The position numbers and the translations under genes were made by a program. This document shows, piece after piece, positions 56,136 through 64,000 of a stretch of DNA of 64,000 nt. This DNA comes from Pannonibacter indicus (GTDB lineage Bacteria > Pseudomonadota > Alphaproteobacteria > Rhizobiales > Stappiaceae). The notes beneath the pieces are model-generated. The model made no database searches. It was given only the letters and a program-made list of their open reading frames with translations, and had not been told where the DNA came from. Where the stretch lies: the NCBI RefSeq assembly GCF_001418225.1, contig NZ_LIPT01000002.1, forward strand, positions 62,001 through 126,000. Reading direction: 5' to 3'. Position 1 is the stretch's first letter. Each line of letters opens with the position of its first letter.

Positions 56136-57365
56136 ATGCAAGGGCAGCTTTCGGTTTTCCGTTATCTGCTGACCGCCGCCAGCTTCTGCGCCGCCGTTCT
56201 CGCCGTGGCGCCCGCAGCTCACGCCGCAGATAACGGCCCTGTCTCCGTCGAACAGGGCGTGACCTACGAATATCTCGACCGTTGGGACGTGGACAAGCTG
56301 AACGAAATCCTGACCAAGGATACGCCTGCCTTTGCCGGGATCACCGAGACCTACACCCCGGCCCGCAATGCAGTGAAGCTCTACCGCGTCACCTATCCGT
56401 CCGTGATCCCGGAGCGCGGCAACAAGCCGACCGTTGCCACTGGCCTGCTCGCCGTTCCGGACATCGAAGGCAGCAGCTTCCCCCTCGTGTCCTATCAGCA
56501 CGGCACGGTCTACCTGAAGCAGCAGGTGCCGTCCTATCCGGATCAGTCGCCGGAAACCCAGCTGATGATCGCCCAGTTCGCCGGTCAGGGCTATCTGCTC
56601 ATCGGTGCGGACTATTTCGGCCTTGGCGATTCGCCTGAGACGGAAGGCTACATGGTCAAGGCCAGCCACCAGCAGGCCACCTATGACATGCTCACCGCCA
56701 GCCGGTCCGTGCTCACTGCCATGAAGCTGGAGGACAGCAAGCTGTTCCTCGCCGGCTGGTCGCAGGGCGGCTATGTCACCATGGCCATGGTGCAGAAACT
56801 CGAACAGGCCGGTGTGCCCGTCACGGCCGCGGCCACCGCCAGCGCGCCCATCGACATTTTCGCAGCGCTCAACGGCTTCCTGAATTTCCCGCGCAAATTC
56901 GATGCGGATTGGGTCAACAGCCTGTTCATCCTGTCGTCCTTCTCCTACGAGCACTATTACGGCCTGCCCGGCCTTGCCCGCTCGATGATCGCGGAGGAAT
57001 ACTATGACGTGGCGCAGAAGGCCTATCTGCGCGAGCCCATTGATCCGTCCACGATCCCGGGCGACCTGCACAAGCTGCTGAAGCCGGAATATTTCGACAC
57101 CCAGTTCTTCGCCGCCTCCGCCTTTGGCCGCCTTGCGGCACAGAACGAGGTCTTCCGCTGGATCTACAAGACCCCGGTGCGCAACTATTACGGCGAATCG
57201 GACGAAGCCATCTCCGTGGGTATCGGCCGCATGGCCATGACCTATCAGCAGGCCATCGGCGCCGGAAACCCGGCCGTGGAAGCTGTGTCTACCGGCGGCA
57301 CCACCCACCGCGGCACCTTCGCCCGCGCCACCCCGCAGTGGAAGGCCTGGTTCGACGGGCTGTGA
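56136..57365 (+). CDS. Secreted alpha/beta hydrolase (secretory lipase-like)
   Basis: A 409-residue protein with signal peptide (about 1-31, cleavage AHA/AD). The nucleophile elbow is GWSQGG (Ser about 210); LSYQHGTVY-like VSYQHGTVYLK is the oxyanion region; YYGESDE and THRGTF supply probable Asp and His. Resembles fungal-type secretory lipases and bacterial prolyl oligopeptidase-like esterases. Substrate unknown. Confidence 0.85.
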   Translation: MQGQLSVFRYLLTAASFCAAVLAVAPAAHAADNGPVSVEQGVTYEYLDRWDVDKLNEILTKDTPAFAGITETYTPARNAVKLYRVTYPSVIPERGNKPTVATGLLAVPDIEGSSFPLVSYQHGTVYLKQQVPSYPDQSPETQLMIAQFAGQGYLLIGADYFGLGDSPETEGYMVKASHQQATYDMLTASRSVLTAMKLEDSKLFLAGWSQGGYVTMAMVQKLEQAGVPVTAAATASAPIDIFAALNGFLNFPRKFDADWVNSLFILSSFSYEHYYGLPGLARSMIAEEYYDVAQKAYLREPIDPSTIPGDLHKLLKPEYFDTQFFAASAFGRLAAQNEVFRWIYKTPVRNYYGESDEAISVGIGRMAMTYQQAIGAGNPAVEAVSTGGTTHRGTFARATPQWKAWFDGL

Positions 57366-57734
57366 GGGGCCGAAAGACCCCCTCCTTTTGCCGATCTCTC
57401 CTTCCTTGAGCTACGGCATGCACACATCCGTTGCAGACATCGGCCGCAGTGATGCATCTGATCTGTGGCAGGACCTCGCCGCCCCCCTCCCCCTGGTGGG
57501 GAGGGGGGCTGAAACGCCGTGCCGGAATGACCGGACTGCGGGCTTTCCCCAAGCCGTCTCCGGCTTCAAGCACGATGTGTGAATCCGGTAGCCCTCGTGG
57601 GGAGGGGGGTGGTGCACGTCTGAGGGAAGCGCGCGGCTGGCCGTTCGTGTCCCCCTTGAATTCCCCTTCCCGCTTGACGGCATATAGTTGCATTTGCAAT
57701 CAATTGTGCTTCCAGTCCGCCTTGGGAGGGGCTT
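57366..57734. other. Gene-free region before the MaiA-type gene
   Basis: About 370 bp. It holds a palindrome CCCCCCTCCCC / GGGGAGGGGGG (57485-57511), a second GTGGGGAGGGGGG at about 57599, and near the next gene TTGCATTTGCAA (57688-57699). No gene is supported. Confidence 0.6.
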
Positions 57735-58385
57735 ATGGGCCGCGTTGTCCTTCACACCTATTTCCGCAGTTCCACGTCCTTCCGGGTGCGCATTGCGCTG
57801 GCCATGAAGGGCATTGCCTATGAGCCGGTGTTCCACCACCTGCGCCTCGGCAAGCACCGGGAGCCCGGATACCTCGCCGTCAACCCGCAAGGCCTGGTGC
57901 CCACGCTGGAGTGGAGCGACGGCACGGTGCTGAGCCAGTCGCTGGCCATCATCGAGTTTCTGGACGAGATGGTGCCTGAGCCCCGGCTGCTGCCGGAGGA
58001 TGCCAGAGGCCGGGCACGGGTGCGGATGCTGTCGCAGATGATTGCCTGCGACATCCACCCGGTGAACAACCTGCGCATCCTCAACGCCCTGCGCAGCCGC
58101 TTCGGCGCTGATGATGCGGCAGTTGCGGACTGGTTCCGCACATGGGTGGCCGAGACCTTCGGCCCGCTTGAGATGCTGCTGGCGCAGAGCCCGGAAACCG
58201 GCCGCTTCTGCCACGGCGATGCGGTGACCATGGCCGATCTCTGCCTTGTGGCGCAGGTGGCCAACAATGGCCGCTTCGGCGTGGACATGAACCCCTATCC
58301 GGTGATCTCCCGCATCCACGCCGCCGCCATGGACCTCCCCGCCTTCACCGCCGCCGCCCCGCAGAATCAGCCTGATGCGGAATAG
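57735..58385 (+). CDS. maiA: Glutathione S-transferase, maleylacetoacetate isomerase (zeta) type
   Basis: A 216-residue GST: SSTSFRVRIALAMKGI corresponds to the zeta-class SSCxxRVRI motif with Cys changed to Thr. VNPQGLVPTLE and SLAIIEFLDE bind glutathione; C-terminal MADLCLVAQVANNGRFGVD fits MaiA. In tyrosine breakdown it isomerises maleylacetoacetate, but no partner genes (hmgA, fahA) are here. The missing Cys makes the assignment less certain. Confidence 0.75.
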   Translation: MGRVVLHTYFRSSTSFRVRIALAMKGIAYEPVFHHLRLGKHREPGYLAVNPQGLVPTLEWSDGTVLSQSLAIIEFLDEMVPEPRLLPEDARGRARVRMLSQMIACDIHPVNNLRILNALRSRFGADDAAVADWFRTWVAETFGPLEMLLAQSPETGRFCHGDAVTMADLCLVAQVANNGRFGVDMNPYPVISRIHAAAMDLPAFTAAAPQNQPDAE

Positions 58386-58399
58386 CCTGCCAAACGCAA

Positions 58400-58422
58400 A
58401 CGGCGCCCGCTGAGGGCGCCGT
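58400..58422. terminator. Bidirectional hairpin between maiA-type gene and transaldolase
   Basis: Perfect 9-bp stem ACGGCGCCC with loop GCTGA; the minus-strand side is followed by TTTGCGTTT. Sits between convergent genes. Confidence 0.7.
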
Positions 58423-58451
58423 GCATCTTCAGAAGCCGGAAAATCCGACAA

Positions 58452-59105
58452 TCAGGCGATCGACTGGCCGGTCTTGGCCCAGTCGGCCAGGAAGGTTTCG
58501 AGGCCCTTGTCGGTCAGCGGATGCTTGACCAGTGCCTTGAGCGTTGCCGGGGGAATGGTGGCAACGTCGGCACCGGCGATGGCGCAATCCTTGACGTGGT
58601 TGATGGTGCGGATCGACGCGGCCAGGATTTCGGTCTGGAAGCCATAGTTGTCGTAGATCACCCGGATCTCGCGGATCAGTTCCATGCCGTCGATGTTGAT
58701 GTCATCGAGACGGCCAATGAAGGGCGAGACATAGGTGGCACCGGCCTTGGCAGCCAGCAGCGCCTGCGTGGCCGAGAAGCACAGGGTGACGTTGGTCTTG
58801 TGACCGGCAGAGGTCAGCGCCTTGCAGGCCTTAAGGCCGTCCATGGTCAGCGGCAGCTTGATGACGACATTGTCAGCAATGGCGGCCAGCACCTTGGCTT
58901 CGCGCATCATGCCTTCATAGTCGGTCGCCGCCACTTCGGCGGACACGGGGCCCTTGGTGATCTTGCAGATCTCGGCAATGACCTCCTTCATCGGGCGGCC
59001 GGCCTTCATCACGAGCGACGGATTGGTGGTGACGCCATCGAGCAGGCCGGTGGATTCCAGCCCGGCAATCTCGGCGGTGTCTGCGGTATCGACAAAGAAT
59101 TTCAT
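58452..59105 (-). CDS. tal: Transaldolase (TalC/FSA type)
   Basis: A 217-residue class I aldolase: [29 protein letters not shown], the Schiff-base Lys in [15 protein letters not shown] (about 86), and [17 protein letters not shown]. Interconverts sugar phosphates in the pentose phosphate pathway; fructose-6-phosphate aldolases share the fold. ATG 59105. Confidence 0.93.
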   Translation of the reverse strand: MKFFVDTADTAEIAGLESTGLLDGVTTNPSLVMKAGRPMKEVIAEICKITKGPVSAEVAATDYEGMMREAKVLAAIADNVVIKLPLTMDGLKACKALTSAGHKTNVTLCFSATQALLAAKAGATYVSPFIGRLDDINIDGMELIREIRVIYDNYGFQTEILAASIRTINHVKDCAIAGADVATIPPATLKALVKHPLTDKGLETFLADWAKTGQSIA

Positions 59106-59335
59106 GCGAGTATCCACTCCCCTTGCGCCCGGCTTGCCCTCTGGGGCAATCAGGCATGAGTTGAGACGCGTGCGATGGAGGTGCCGCGCGTCTGTCCCGT
59201 CCCTGCCTCTTTAGCGTAGGATTGCGCCGAGCAACACCCCCGATTCGGAATGTGACAAGCGATTGCGGAACGCACCTCAGCATTTGACCCGGTTTTCTGG
59301 CGCAGGACGCATGAGCGTCCGCGAAGCGAGGGCCG

Positions 59336-61531
59336 ATGCTGTTTGACGATCTGCCCCGCAACCATGAAACCATCGTCAGCGTGCTGGTGCCGGTCGCCGT
59401 GCCTGCGCCCTATACCTACAAGGTGCCGGCGGAGATGAGCGTGCGGCCGGGCGCCATCGTGCGTGTGCCGCTGGGCCCGCGTGAGGTGGTGGGTGTTGTC
59501 TGGGATGTGGAGCCGGAGGCCGGCATCGATCCGCGCAAGCTGAAATCCATCACCCATGTCTATGACGCCCCGCCGCTGGGTGATGAACTGCGCCGCTTCA
59601 TCGACTGGGTCGCCAACTGGACGCTGGCCGCGCCGGGCATGGTGGTGCGCATGGTGCTGCGCTCGGAAGATGCGCTGGAGCCGGAGGCGCCCGTTTCCGG
59701 CGTGATCCGCGTCGAGGGCGCAACACCCGACCGGACAACCCCGGCCCGCGCCAAGGTGCTGGCGCTGATGGAAGACGGCATGGCCTGGACGAAGCCGGGG
59801 CTTGCCGCCACGGCGGGAGTCAGCGCCTCGGTCATCGACGGGCTTTTGCAGCAGGGCGTTTTGGAAACCGTGGCCATGACTGCCAGCCCCCTGCCTCTGC
59901 CGCCGGATCCTGCCTTTGCCCCGCCGCAGCTGACGCCGGCCCAGAGTGCCGTGTCAACTGCACTGGTGGAGAGTTTCGACAAGGGCAGCGTGGTGTCGCT
60001 CATCGATGGCGTAACCGGCTCGGGCAAGACGGAGGTCTATTTCGAGGCCGTGGCGGAGGCCATAAGGCGCGGACGGCAGGCGGTGATTCTGGTGCCGGAA
60101 ATCGGCCTGACGGAACAGTTCCTGCGCCGCTTCGAGCAGCGCTTCGGCGTGCCGCCTGCCGAGTGGCACTCGGAAATCACGCCGAAGAAGCGCGCCCGCG
60201 TCTGGCGCGGGGTGGCGAAGGGGGAGATCCCCGTGGTGGTTGGCGCGCGCTCGGCGCTGTTCCTGCCCTTTGCCAATCTGGGGCTGATTGTCGTGGATGA
60301 AGAGCACGACACCGCCTTCAAGCAGGATGACCGGGTGTCCTACAACGCCCGCGACATGGCCGTGGTGCGCGGGCACCTGGCGCGCTTTCCCGTGGTGCTG
60401 GCCTCCGCCACGCCATCGGTCGAGAGCCGGGTGAATGCGGATACGGGCCGCTATGTGCGCCATGTGCTGCCGGAGCGCGCCACGGGCGCCGCCCTGCCGG
60501 AGCTGGGGCTCATCGACATGCGCACCGAAGGACCGGAGCGCGGCCGCTGGCTGGCACCTGCCATGATCGAGGCCATCCGCCAGACCTTTGCCGAAAAGCA
60601 TCAGTCGCTGCTGTTCCTCAACCGGCGCGGCTATGCCCCCCTCACCCTCTGCCGCTCCTGCGGCCACCGGTTCCAGTGCAGCCATTGCAGCGCCTGGCTG
60701 GTGGAGCACCGGATGAAGGGCAAGCTGGTATGCCACCACTGTGGCCATCAGGAGCCCGTGCCCCGCGCCTGCCCCGCCTGCGGCACCCAGGATGCACTTG
60801 TCGCCTGCGGTCCCGGCGTGGAGAGAATTGCCGAAGAAGTGGAAGGGCTGTTTCCTCAGGCCCGCACTCTCATCCTGTCGTCGGATATCAGCGGCGGCCC
60901 GGAGCGCTTACGGCGGGAGATGAAGATCGTCGAGGAGGGCGGCGCCGACATCATCATCGGCACGCAGCTCGTCGCCAAGGGCCACAACTTTCCGCTGATG
61001 CGGCTTGTCGGCGTGGTCGATGCTGACCTCGGCCTTGCCCATGGTGACCCGCGTGCGGCCGAGCGCACCTTCCAGCTGCTGGCGCAGGTGACGGGCCGCG
61101 CCGGACGCATGACCGGCGGCGGGCGCGGGTTGCTGCAAAGCTACTCGCCCGAGCACCCCGTGCTCAAAGCGCTGGTTTCCGCCGACCGCGAGGCCTTTTA
61201 CCAGGCCGAGATCGAGGCCCGCCGCGTCACCGGCCTGCCGCCGTTCGGGCGGCTGGCGGCGCTGATCATCTCAGGCCCCGAAAAGGCGCAGACGGAGGGC
61301 TTTGCCCGCGCCGTGCTGCGCGCTGCCCCGCCTCATCAGGGCATCACCGTGCTGGGCCCGGCCGAGGCGGCGATGGCGCTGGTGCGCGGCCGGCACCGCT
61401 TCCGCCTGCTCGCCATGGCACCCCGGCAGGTGGACCTTCAGGGCTATCTGCGGCACTGGATGAGCCTCGTCCCACCCGCCCGCGGCGGGTTGCGGCTGCA
61501 GATCGATATCGACCCGCAGCAGTTTTTGTGA
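59336..61531 (+). CDS. priA: Primosomal protein N' (replication restart helicase PriA)
   Basis: A 731-residue superfamily-2 helicase: N-terminal DNA-binding domain (about 10-105), Walker A GVTGSGKTE (about 226-234), DEEHD, zinc-binding Cys clusters CRSCGHRFQCSHCS and CHHCGH/CPACG, and the GTQLVAKGHNFP motif. Reloads the replisome at stalled forks. ATG 59336. Confidence 0.96.
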   Translation: MLFDDLPRNHETIVSVLVPVAVPAPYTYKVPAEMSVRPGAIVRVPLGPREVVGVVWDVEPEAGIDPRKLKSITHVYDAPPLGDELRRFIDWVANWTLAAPGMVVRMVLRSEDALEPEAPVSGVIRVEGATPDRTTPARAKVLALMEDGMAWTKPGLAATAGVSASVIDGLLQQGVLETVAMTASPLPLPPDPAFAPPQLTPAQSAVSTALVESFDKGSVVSLIDGVTGSGKTEVYFEAVAEAIRRGRQAVILVPEIGLTEQFLRRFEQRFGVPPAEWHSEITPKKRARVWRGVAKGEIPVVVGARSALFLPFANLGLIVVDEEHDTAFKQDDRVSYNARDMAVVRGHLARFPVVLASATPSVESRVNADTGRYVRHVLPERATGAALPELGLIDMRTEGPERGRWLAPAMIEAIRQTFAEKHQSLLFLNRRGYAPLTLCRSCGHRFQCSHCSAWLVEHRMKGKLVCHHCGHQEPVPRACPACGTQDALVACGPGVERIAEEVEGLFPQARTLILSSDISGGPERLRREMKIVEEGGADIIIGTQLVAKGHNFPLMRLVGVVDADLGLAHGDPRAAERTFQLLAQVTGRAGRMTGGGRGLLQSYSPEHPVLKALVSADREAFYQAEIEARRVTGLPPFGRLAALIISGPEKAQTEGFARAVLRAAPPHQGITVLGPAEAAMALVRGRHRFRLLAMAPRQVDLQGYLRHWMSLVPPARGGLRLQIDIDPQQFL

Positions 61532-61752
61532 CCGCTGTTGCGCGCTGCGGCAAGATTCCGCCAAAATGCAGCATTTCTGCCCACTGGCAAAGTTGCACAC
61601 CTCGGTGGGCTGTGTTATTCGAGGCGCGGCTTCTGGGGGGTGCGGTTCTGCCGTCAAACCTTATGACCCTGAAAAACCAATAATTTTCAAGGCATTGACT
61701 CGGGGTCACCCCCTTGCCGGTGCCAAGAAATGTGTCAGAGAGCTCGGACCTG

Positions 61753-62313
61753 GTGACTGACAACGTATCTCTCGTATCCGGCGTCGCGAAGCGCTATGCT
61801 TCTGCCCTGCTGGACCTTGCCGGGGACGGCGGCGTGACCGCAGACGTCGAGCGTGATCTCAATGCGTTTGAAGGCATGCTTGCCGAAAGCGCAGATCTCG
61901 TCCGTCTGGTGCGCAGCCCCGTATTCAGCGCCGATGAGCAGCTTGCGGCTCTGGACGCGCTGCTTGCCAAGGCCGGTATCACCGGTCTTGCCGCGAATTT
62001 CGTGAAGCTGGCTGCAAAGAACCGCCGCCTCTTCGTTCTTCCCGACATGATCAAGGCCTTCCGGGCGCTTCTCGCCGAGAAGCGTGGCGAGACGACTGCT
62101 GAAGTCGTTTCCGCTGCTCCCCTGTCGGATGCGCATGTCGCTGCCCTGAAGGAAGCGCTCGCTGCTTCCACGGGCAAGTCCGTCAAGATCGCCGCGAGCG
62201 TTGATCCTGCCCTCATTGGCGGCCTTGTCGTCAAGGTCGGCAGCCGCATGATCGACACGTCGCTGCGCACCAAGCTCAATACTCTCAAGTTCGCAATGAA
62301 AGAGGTCGGCTGA
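61753..62313 (+). CDS. atpH: ATP synthase F1 delta subunit
   Basis: A 186-residue delta/OSCP subunit: [16 protein letters not shown] at the N-terminus and [25 protein letters not shown] at the end. I chose GTG 61753, giving the usual length; GTG 61732 is an alternative. It links F1 to the peripheral stalk. The 221 bp before it (61532-61752) hold no gene; TTGACT at 61695 could be a -35. Stop overlaps atpA (TGATG). Confidence 0.93.
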   Translation: MTDNVSLVSGVAKRYASALLDLAGDGGVTADVERDLNAFEGMLAESADLVRLVRSPVFSADEQLAALDALLAKAGITGLAANFVKLAAKNRRLFVLPDMIKAFRALLAEKRGETTAEVVSAAPLSDAHVAALKEALAASTGKSVKIAASVDPALIGGLVVKVGSRMIDTSLRTKLNTLKFAMKEVG

Positions 62314-63842
62314 TGGATATTCGGGCCGCGGAGATTTCCGCTATCCTCAAGGACCAGATCAAGGGTTTCGGCCAAGAAGCCGAAGTGTCCGAAGTCGGTC
62401 AAGTGCTTTCCGTCGGTGACGGTATTGCGCGCGTTTACGGTCTGGACAATGTCCAGGCCGGTGAAATGGTCGAGTTCCCGGGCGGTATCCGGGGCATGGC
62501 GCTCAACCTTGAAACCGACAACGTCGGTGTCGTGATTTTTGGTTCCGACCGCGACATCAAGGAAGGCGACATTGTCAAGCGTACCGGCGCCATCGTGGAA
62601 GTCCCGGTCGGCAAGGGTCTGCTCGGCCGCGTTGTCGATCCGCTGGGCAACCCGCTGGACGGCAAGGGCCCGATCGAAGCGGCCGAAATGCGCCGCGTCG
62701 ACGTCAAGGCTCCCGGCATTCTGCCGCGCAAGTCCGTGCACGAGCCCATGTCCACCGGTCTCAAGGCGATTGACGCCCTGATCCCGATCGGCCGCGGCCA
62801 GCGCGAGCTCGTCATCGGTGACCGCCAGACCGGCAAGACCGCGATCATTCTCGACACCTTCCTCAACCAGAAGCCGCTTCATGAAGGCTCGGACGAGAGC
62901 AACAAGCTGTACTGCATCTACGTCGCAGTCGGCCAGAAGCGCTCCACCGTTGCCCAGTTCGTGAAGACCCTGGAAGACAGCGGTGCTCTCGCCTACTCCA
63001 TCGTCGTCGCCGCGACCGCTTCGGATGCAGCCCCGCTGCAGTTCCTGGCTCCGTTCGCCGGCTGCGCCATGGGCGAGTACTTCCGTGACAACGGCATGCA
63101 TGCCGTGATCGGTTATGACGACCTGTCCAAGCAGGCCGTGGCTTACCGTCAGATGTCCCTGCTGCTCCGCCGCCCGCCCGGGCGCGAAGCTTTCCCGGGC
63201 GACGTGTTCTACCTGCACTCCCGTCTGCTGGAGCGTGCGGCCAAGCTGAACGAGGACAATGGCCTCGGTTCGCTCACCGCGCTGCCGGTCATCGAGACCC
63301 AGGCAAACGACGTGTCGGCCTACATTCCGACCAACGTGATCTCGATCACCGACGGTCAGATCTTCCTTGAAACCGACCTGTTCTACCAGGGCGTCCGCCC
63401 GGCCGTGAATGTGGGCCTGTCGGTGTCGCGCGTCGGCTCCTCGGCCCAGATCAAGGCGATGAAGCAGGTGGCAGGTCCGATCAAGGGCGAGCTGGCTCAG
63501 TACCGCGAAATGGCGGCCTTTGCCCAGTTCGGCTCTGACCTCGACGCCACCACCCAGCGCCTGCTGAACCGTGGTGCCCGTCTGGTTGAACTGCTGAAGC
63601 AGCCGCAGTTCTCGCCGCTGAAGACGCAGGAGCAGGTTGCGGTTATCTACGCCGGCGTGAACGGCTACCTGGACAAGATCCCGGTGGAGCGCGTTCGCGA
63701 GTTCGAGGCGGGCCTGCTGCTCTCCCTGCGTGGTGAGCATGCGGACCTCCTCGACGCCATCTGGCAGAAGAAGGCCCTCGACGATGAGCTGACCGCGCGC
63801 CTTCGTGCCGCGATCGAAGCCTTCGCCAAGAGCTTCTCGTAA
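62313..63842 (+). CDS. atpA: ATP synthase F1 alpha subunit
   Basis: A 509-residue subunit: Walker A-type GDRQTGKT (about 169-176), [16 protein letters not shown] and the arginine-finger region [14 protein letters not shown]. Non-catalytic nucleotide-binding subunit of F1. Starts on the last base of the atpH stop. Confidence 0.98.
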   Translation: MDIRAAEISAILKDQIKGFGQEAEVSEVGQVLSVGDGIARVYGLDNVQAGEMVEFPGGIRGMALNLETDNVGVVIFGSDRDIKEGDIVKRTGAIVEVPVGKGLLGRVVDPLGNPLDGKGPIEAAEMRRVDVKAPGILPRKSVHEPMSTGLKAIDALIPIGRGQRELVIGDRQTGKTAIILDTFLNQKPLHEGSDESNKLYCIYVAVGQKRSTVAQFVKTLEDSGALAYSIVVAATASDAAPLQFLAPFAGCAMGEYFRDNGMHAVIGYDDLSKQAVAYRQMSLLLRRPPGREAFPGDVFYLHSRLLERAAKLNEDNGLGSLTALPVIETQANDVSAYIPTNVISITDGQIFLETDLFYQGVRPAVNVGLSVSRVGSSAQIKAMKQVAGPIKGELAQYREMAAFAQFGSDLDATTQRLLNRGARLVELLKQPQFSPLKTQEQVAVIYAGVNGYLDKIPVERVREFEAGLLLSLRGEHADLLDAIWQKKALDDELTARLRAAIEAFAKSFS

Positions 63843-63880
63843 ACCAGAAACGCTGTCGGGATAAGGAGCAGGGGCGGCCA

Positions 63881-64000
63881 TGCCGAGCCTGAAGGACCTA
63901 AGAAACCGTATCGCCTCGGTCAAGGCGACGCAGAAGATCACCAAGGCCATGAAAATGGTGGCCGCGGCGAAGCTGCGTCGCGCCCAGGACGCGGCGGAGG
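63881..64000 (+). CDS. atpG: ATP synthase F1 gamma subunit, N-terminal fragment
   Basis: Forty codons from ATG 63881: [20 protein letters not shown] and then [16 protein letters not shown], the conserved N-terminal helix of the gamma rotor shaft. AAGGAGCAGGGG lies upstream. Cut by the window end. Confidence 0.97.

Noticed and set aside
57485-57511. C/G-rich palindrome as a terminator of the lipase gene
   Set aside because: It lies about 120 bp past the stop, has no T tract, and part of it recurs at about 57599; more like a dispersed repeat.
61794-63950. 718-codon minus-strand frame
   Set aside because: Antisense to atpH and atpA, which are certain genes.

Overview
The window reads as a chromosomal segment of a high-GC alphaproteobacterium. 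It carries the obgE-proB-proA-nadD-rsfS-rlmH-(EnvC-like)-ctpA-(polysaccharide deacetylase)-rppH order seen in many Rhizobiales, an FzlA-type GST-fold protein beside uppP and queG, an atpHAG operon start, and a TTAA-N7-TTAAC CtrA-type site. The protein style fits the Stappiaceae/Rhizobiales, but the genus is inference. There is no rRNA, CRISPR array, prophage or insertion sequence; one tRNA (Ser, anticodon CGA) is present.

Layout. 1-3.2 kb: end of a uronate operon (kduD fragment, a mannitol-dehydrogenase-family oxidoreductase, altronate dehydratase) converging on 2-keto-3-deoxygluconate. 3.4-6.9 kb: lepA, a LysR regulator and a divergent Pat/MddA-type acetyltransferase. 6.9-11 kb: phosphonate ABC transporter phnC-phnD-phnE-phnE, transcribed leftward. 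11.3-20 kb: mixed accessory genes, namely a frameshifted Rieske oxygenase, an orphan Ser/Ala-rich protein with a CtrA box, a tautomerase, a class II amidotransferase, an XRE-cupin regulator with a predicted leaderless mRNA, a GNAT, a pyruvate-kinase-like protein lacking a metal-ligand Glu, a patatin-like protein lacking the DGG aspartate, and MepA. 20-24 kb: sulfate transporter cysA-cysW-cysT plus its binding protein. 24-29.5 kb: C-P lyase genes phnGHIJKL (leftward) with divergent phnF; phnM is not in the window. 29.6-37.3 kb: murJ, an RND pump with two tandem lipoprotein adaptors and a divergent TetR. 37.3-46.3 kb: tRNA-Ser, a cluster of repeats, rplU-rpmA, three coupled GNATs, obgE, proBA, nadD, rsfS, rlmH. 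46.6-54.2 kb: envelope and RNA genes (EnvC-like, ctpA, deacetylase, rppH, queG, fzlA, uppP). 54.3-61.5 kb: azlCD with divergent XRE-cupin, a secreted lipase-like hydrolase, a MaiA-type GST, transaldolase and priA. 61.7-64 kb: atpH, atpA and the start of atpG.

How the parts connect. The two phn blocks together give uptake (PhnCDE) and breakdown (PhnGHIJKL) of phosphonates; PhnF very probably represses the lyase operon from a cluster of TAGACA half-sites, and a weak Pho-box-like sequence lies before phnC. The sulfate system sits between them.

The most unusual signal is an intergenic element of about 85 bp present in three clear copies (about 3215, 36547 and 54238) plus one decayed copy (about 46353), all in the same orientation. 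Two copies form long hairpins whose sequences differ by compensatory base-pair changes, and the three good copies each contain an antisense micro-ORF of exactly 20 codons plus stop with a conserved peptide. I do not recognise this element as a named family.
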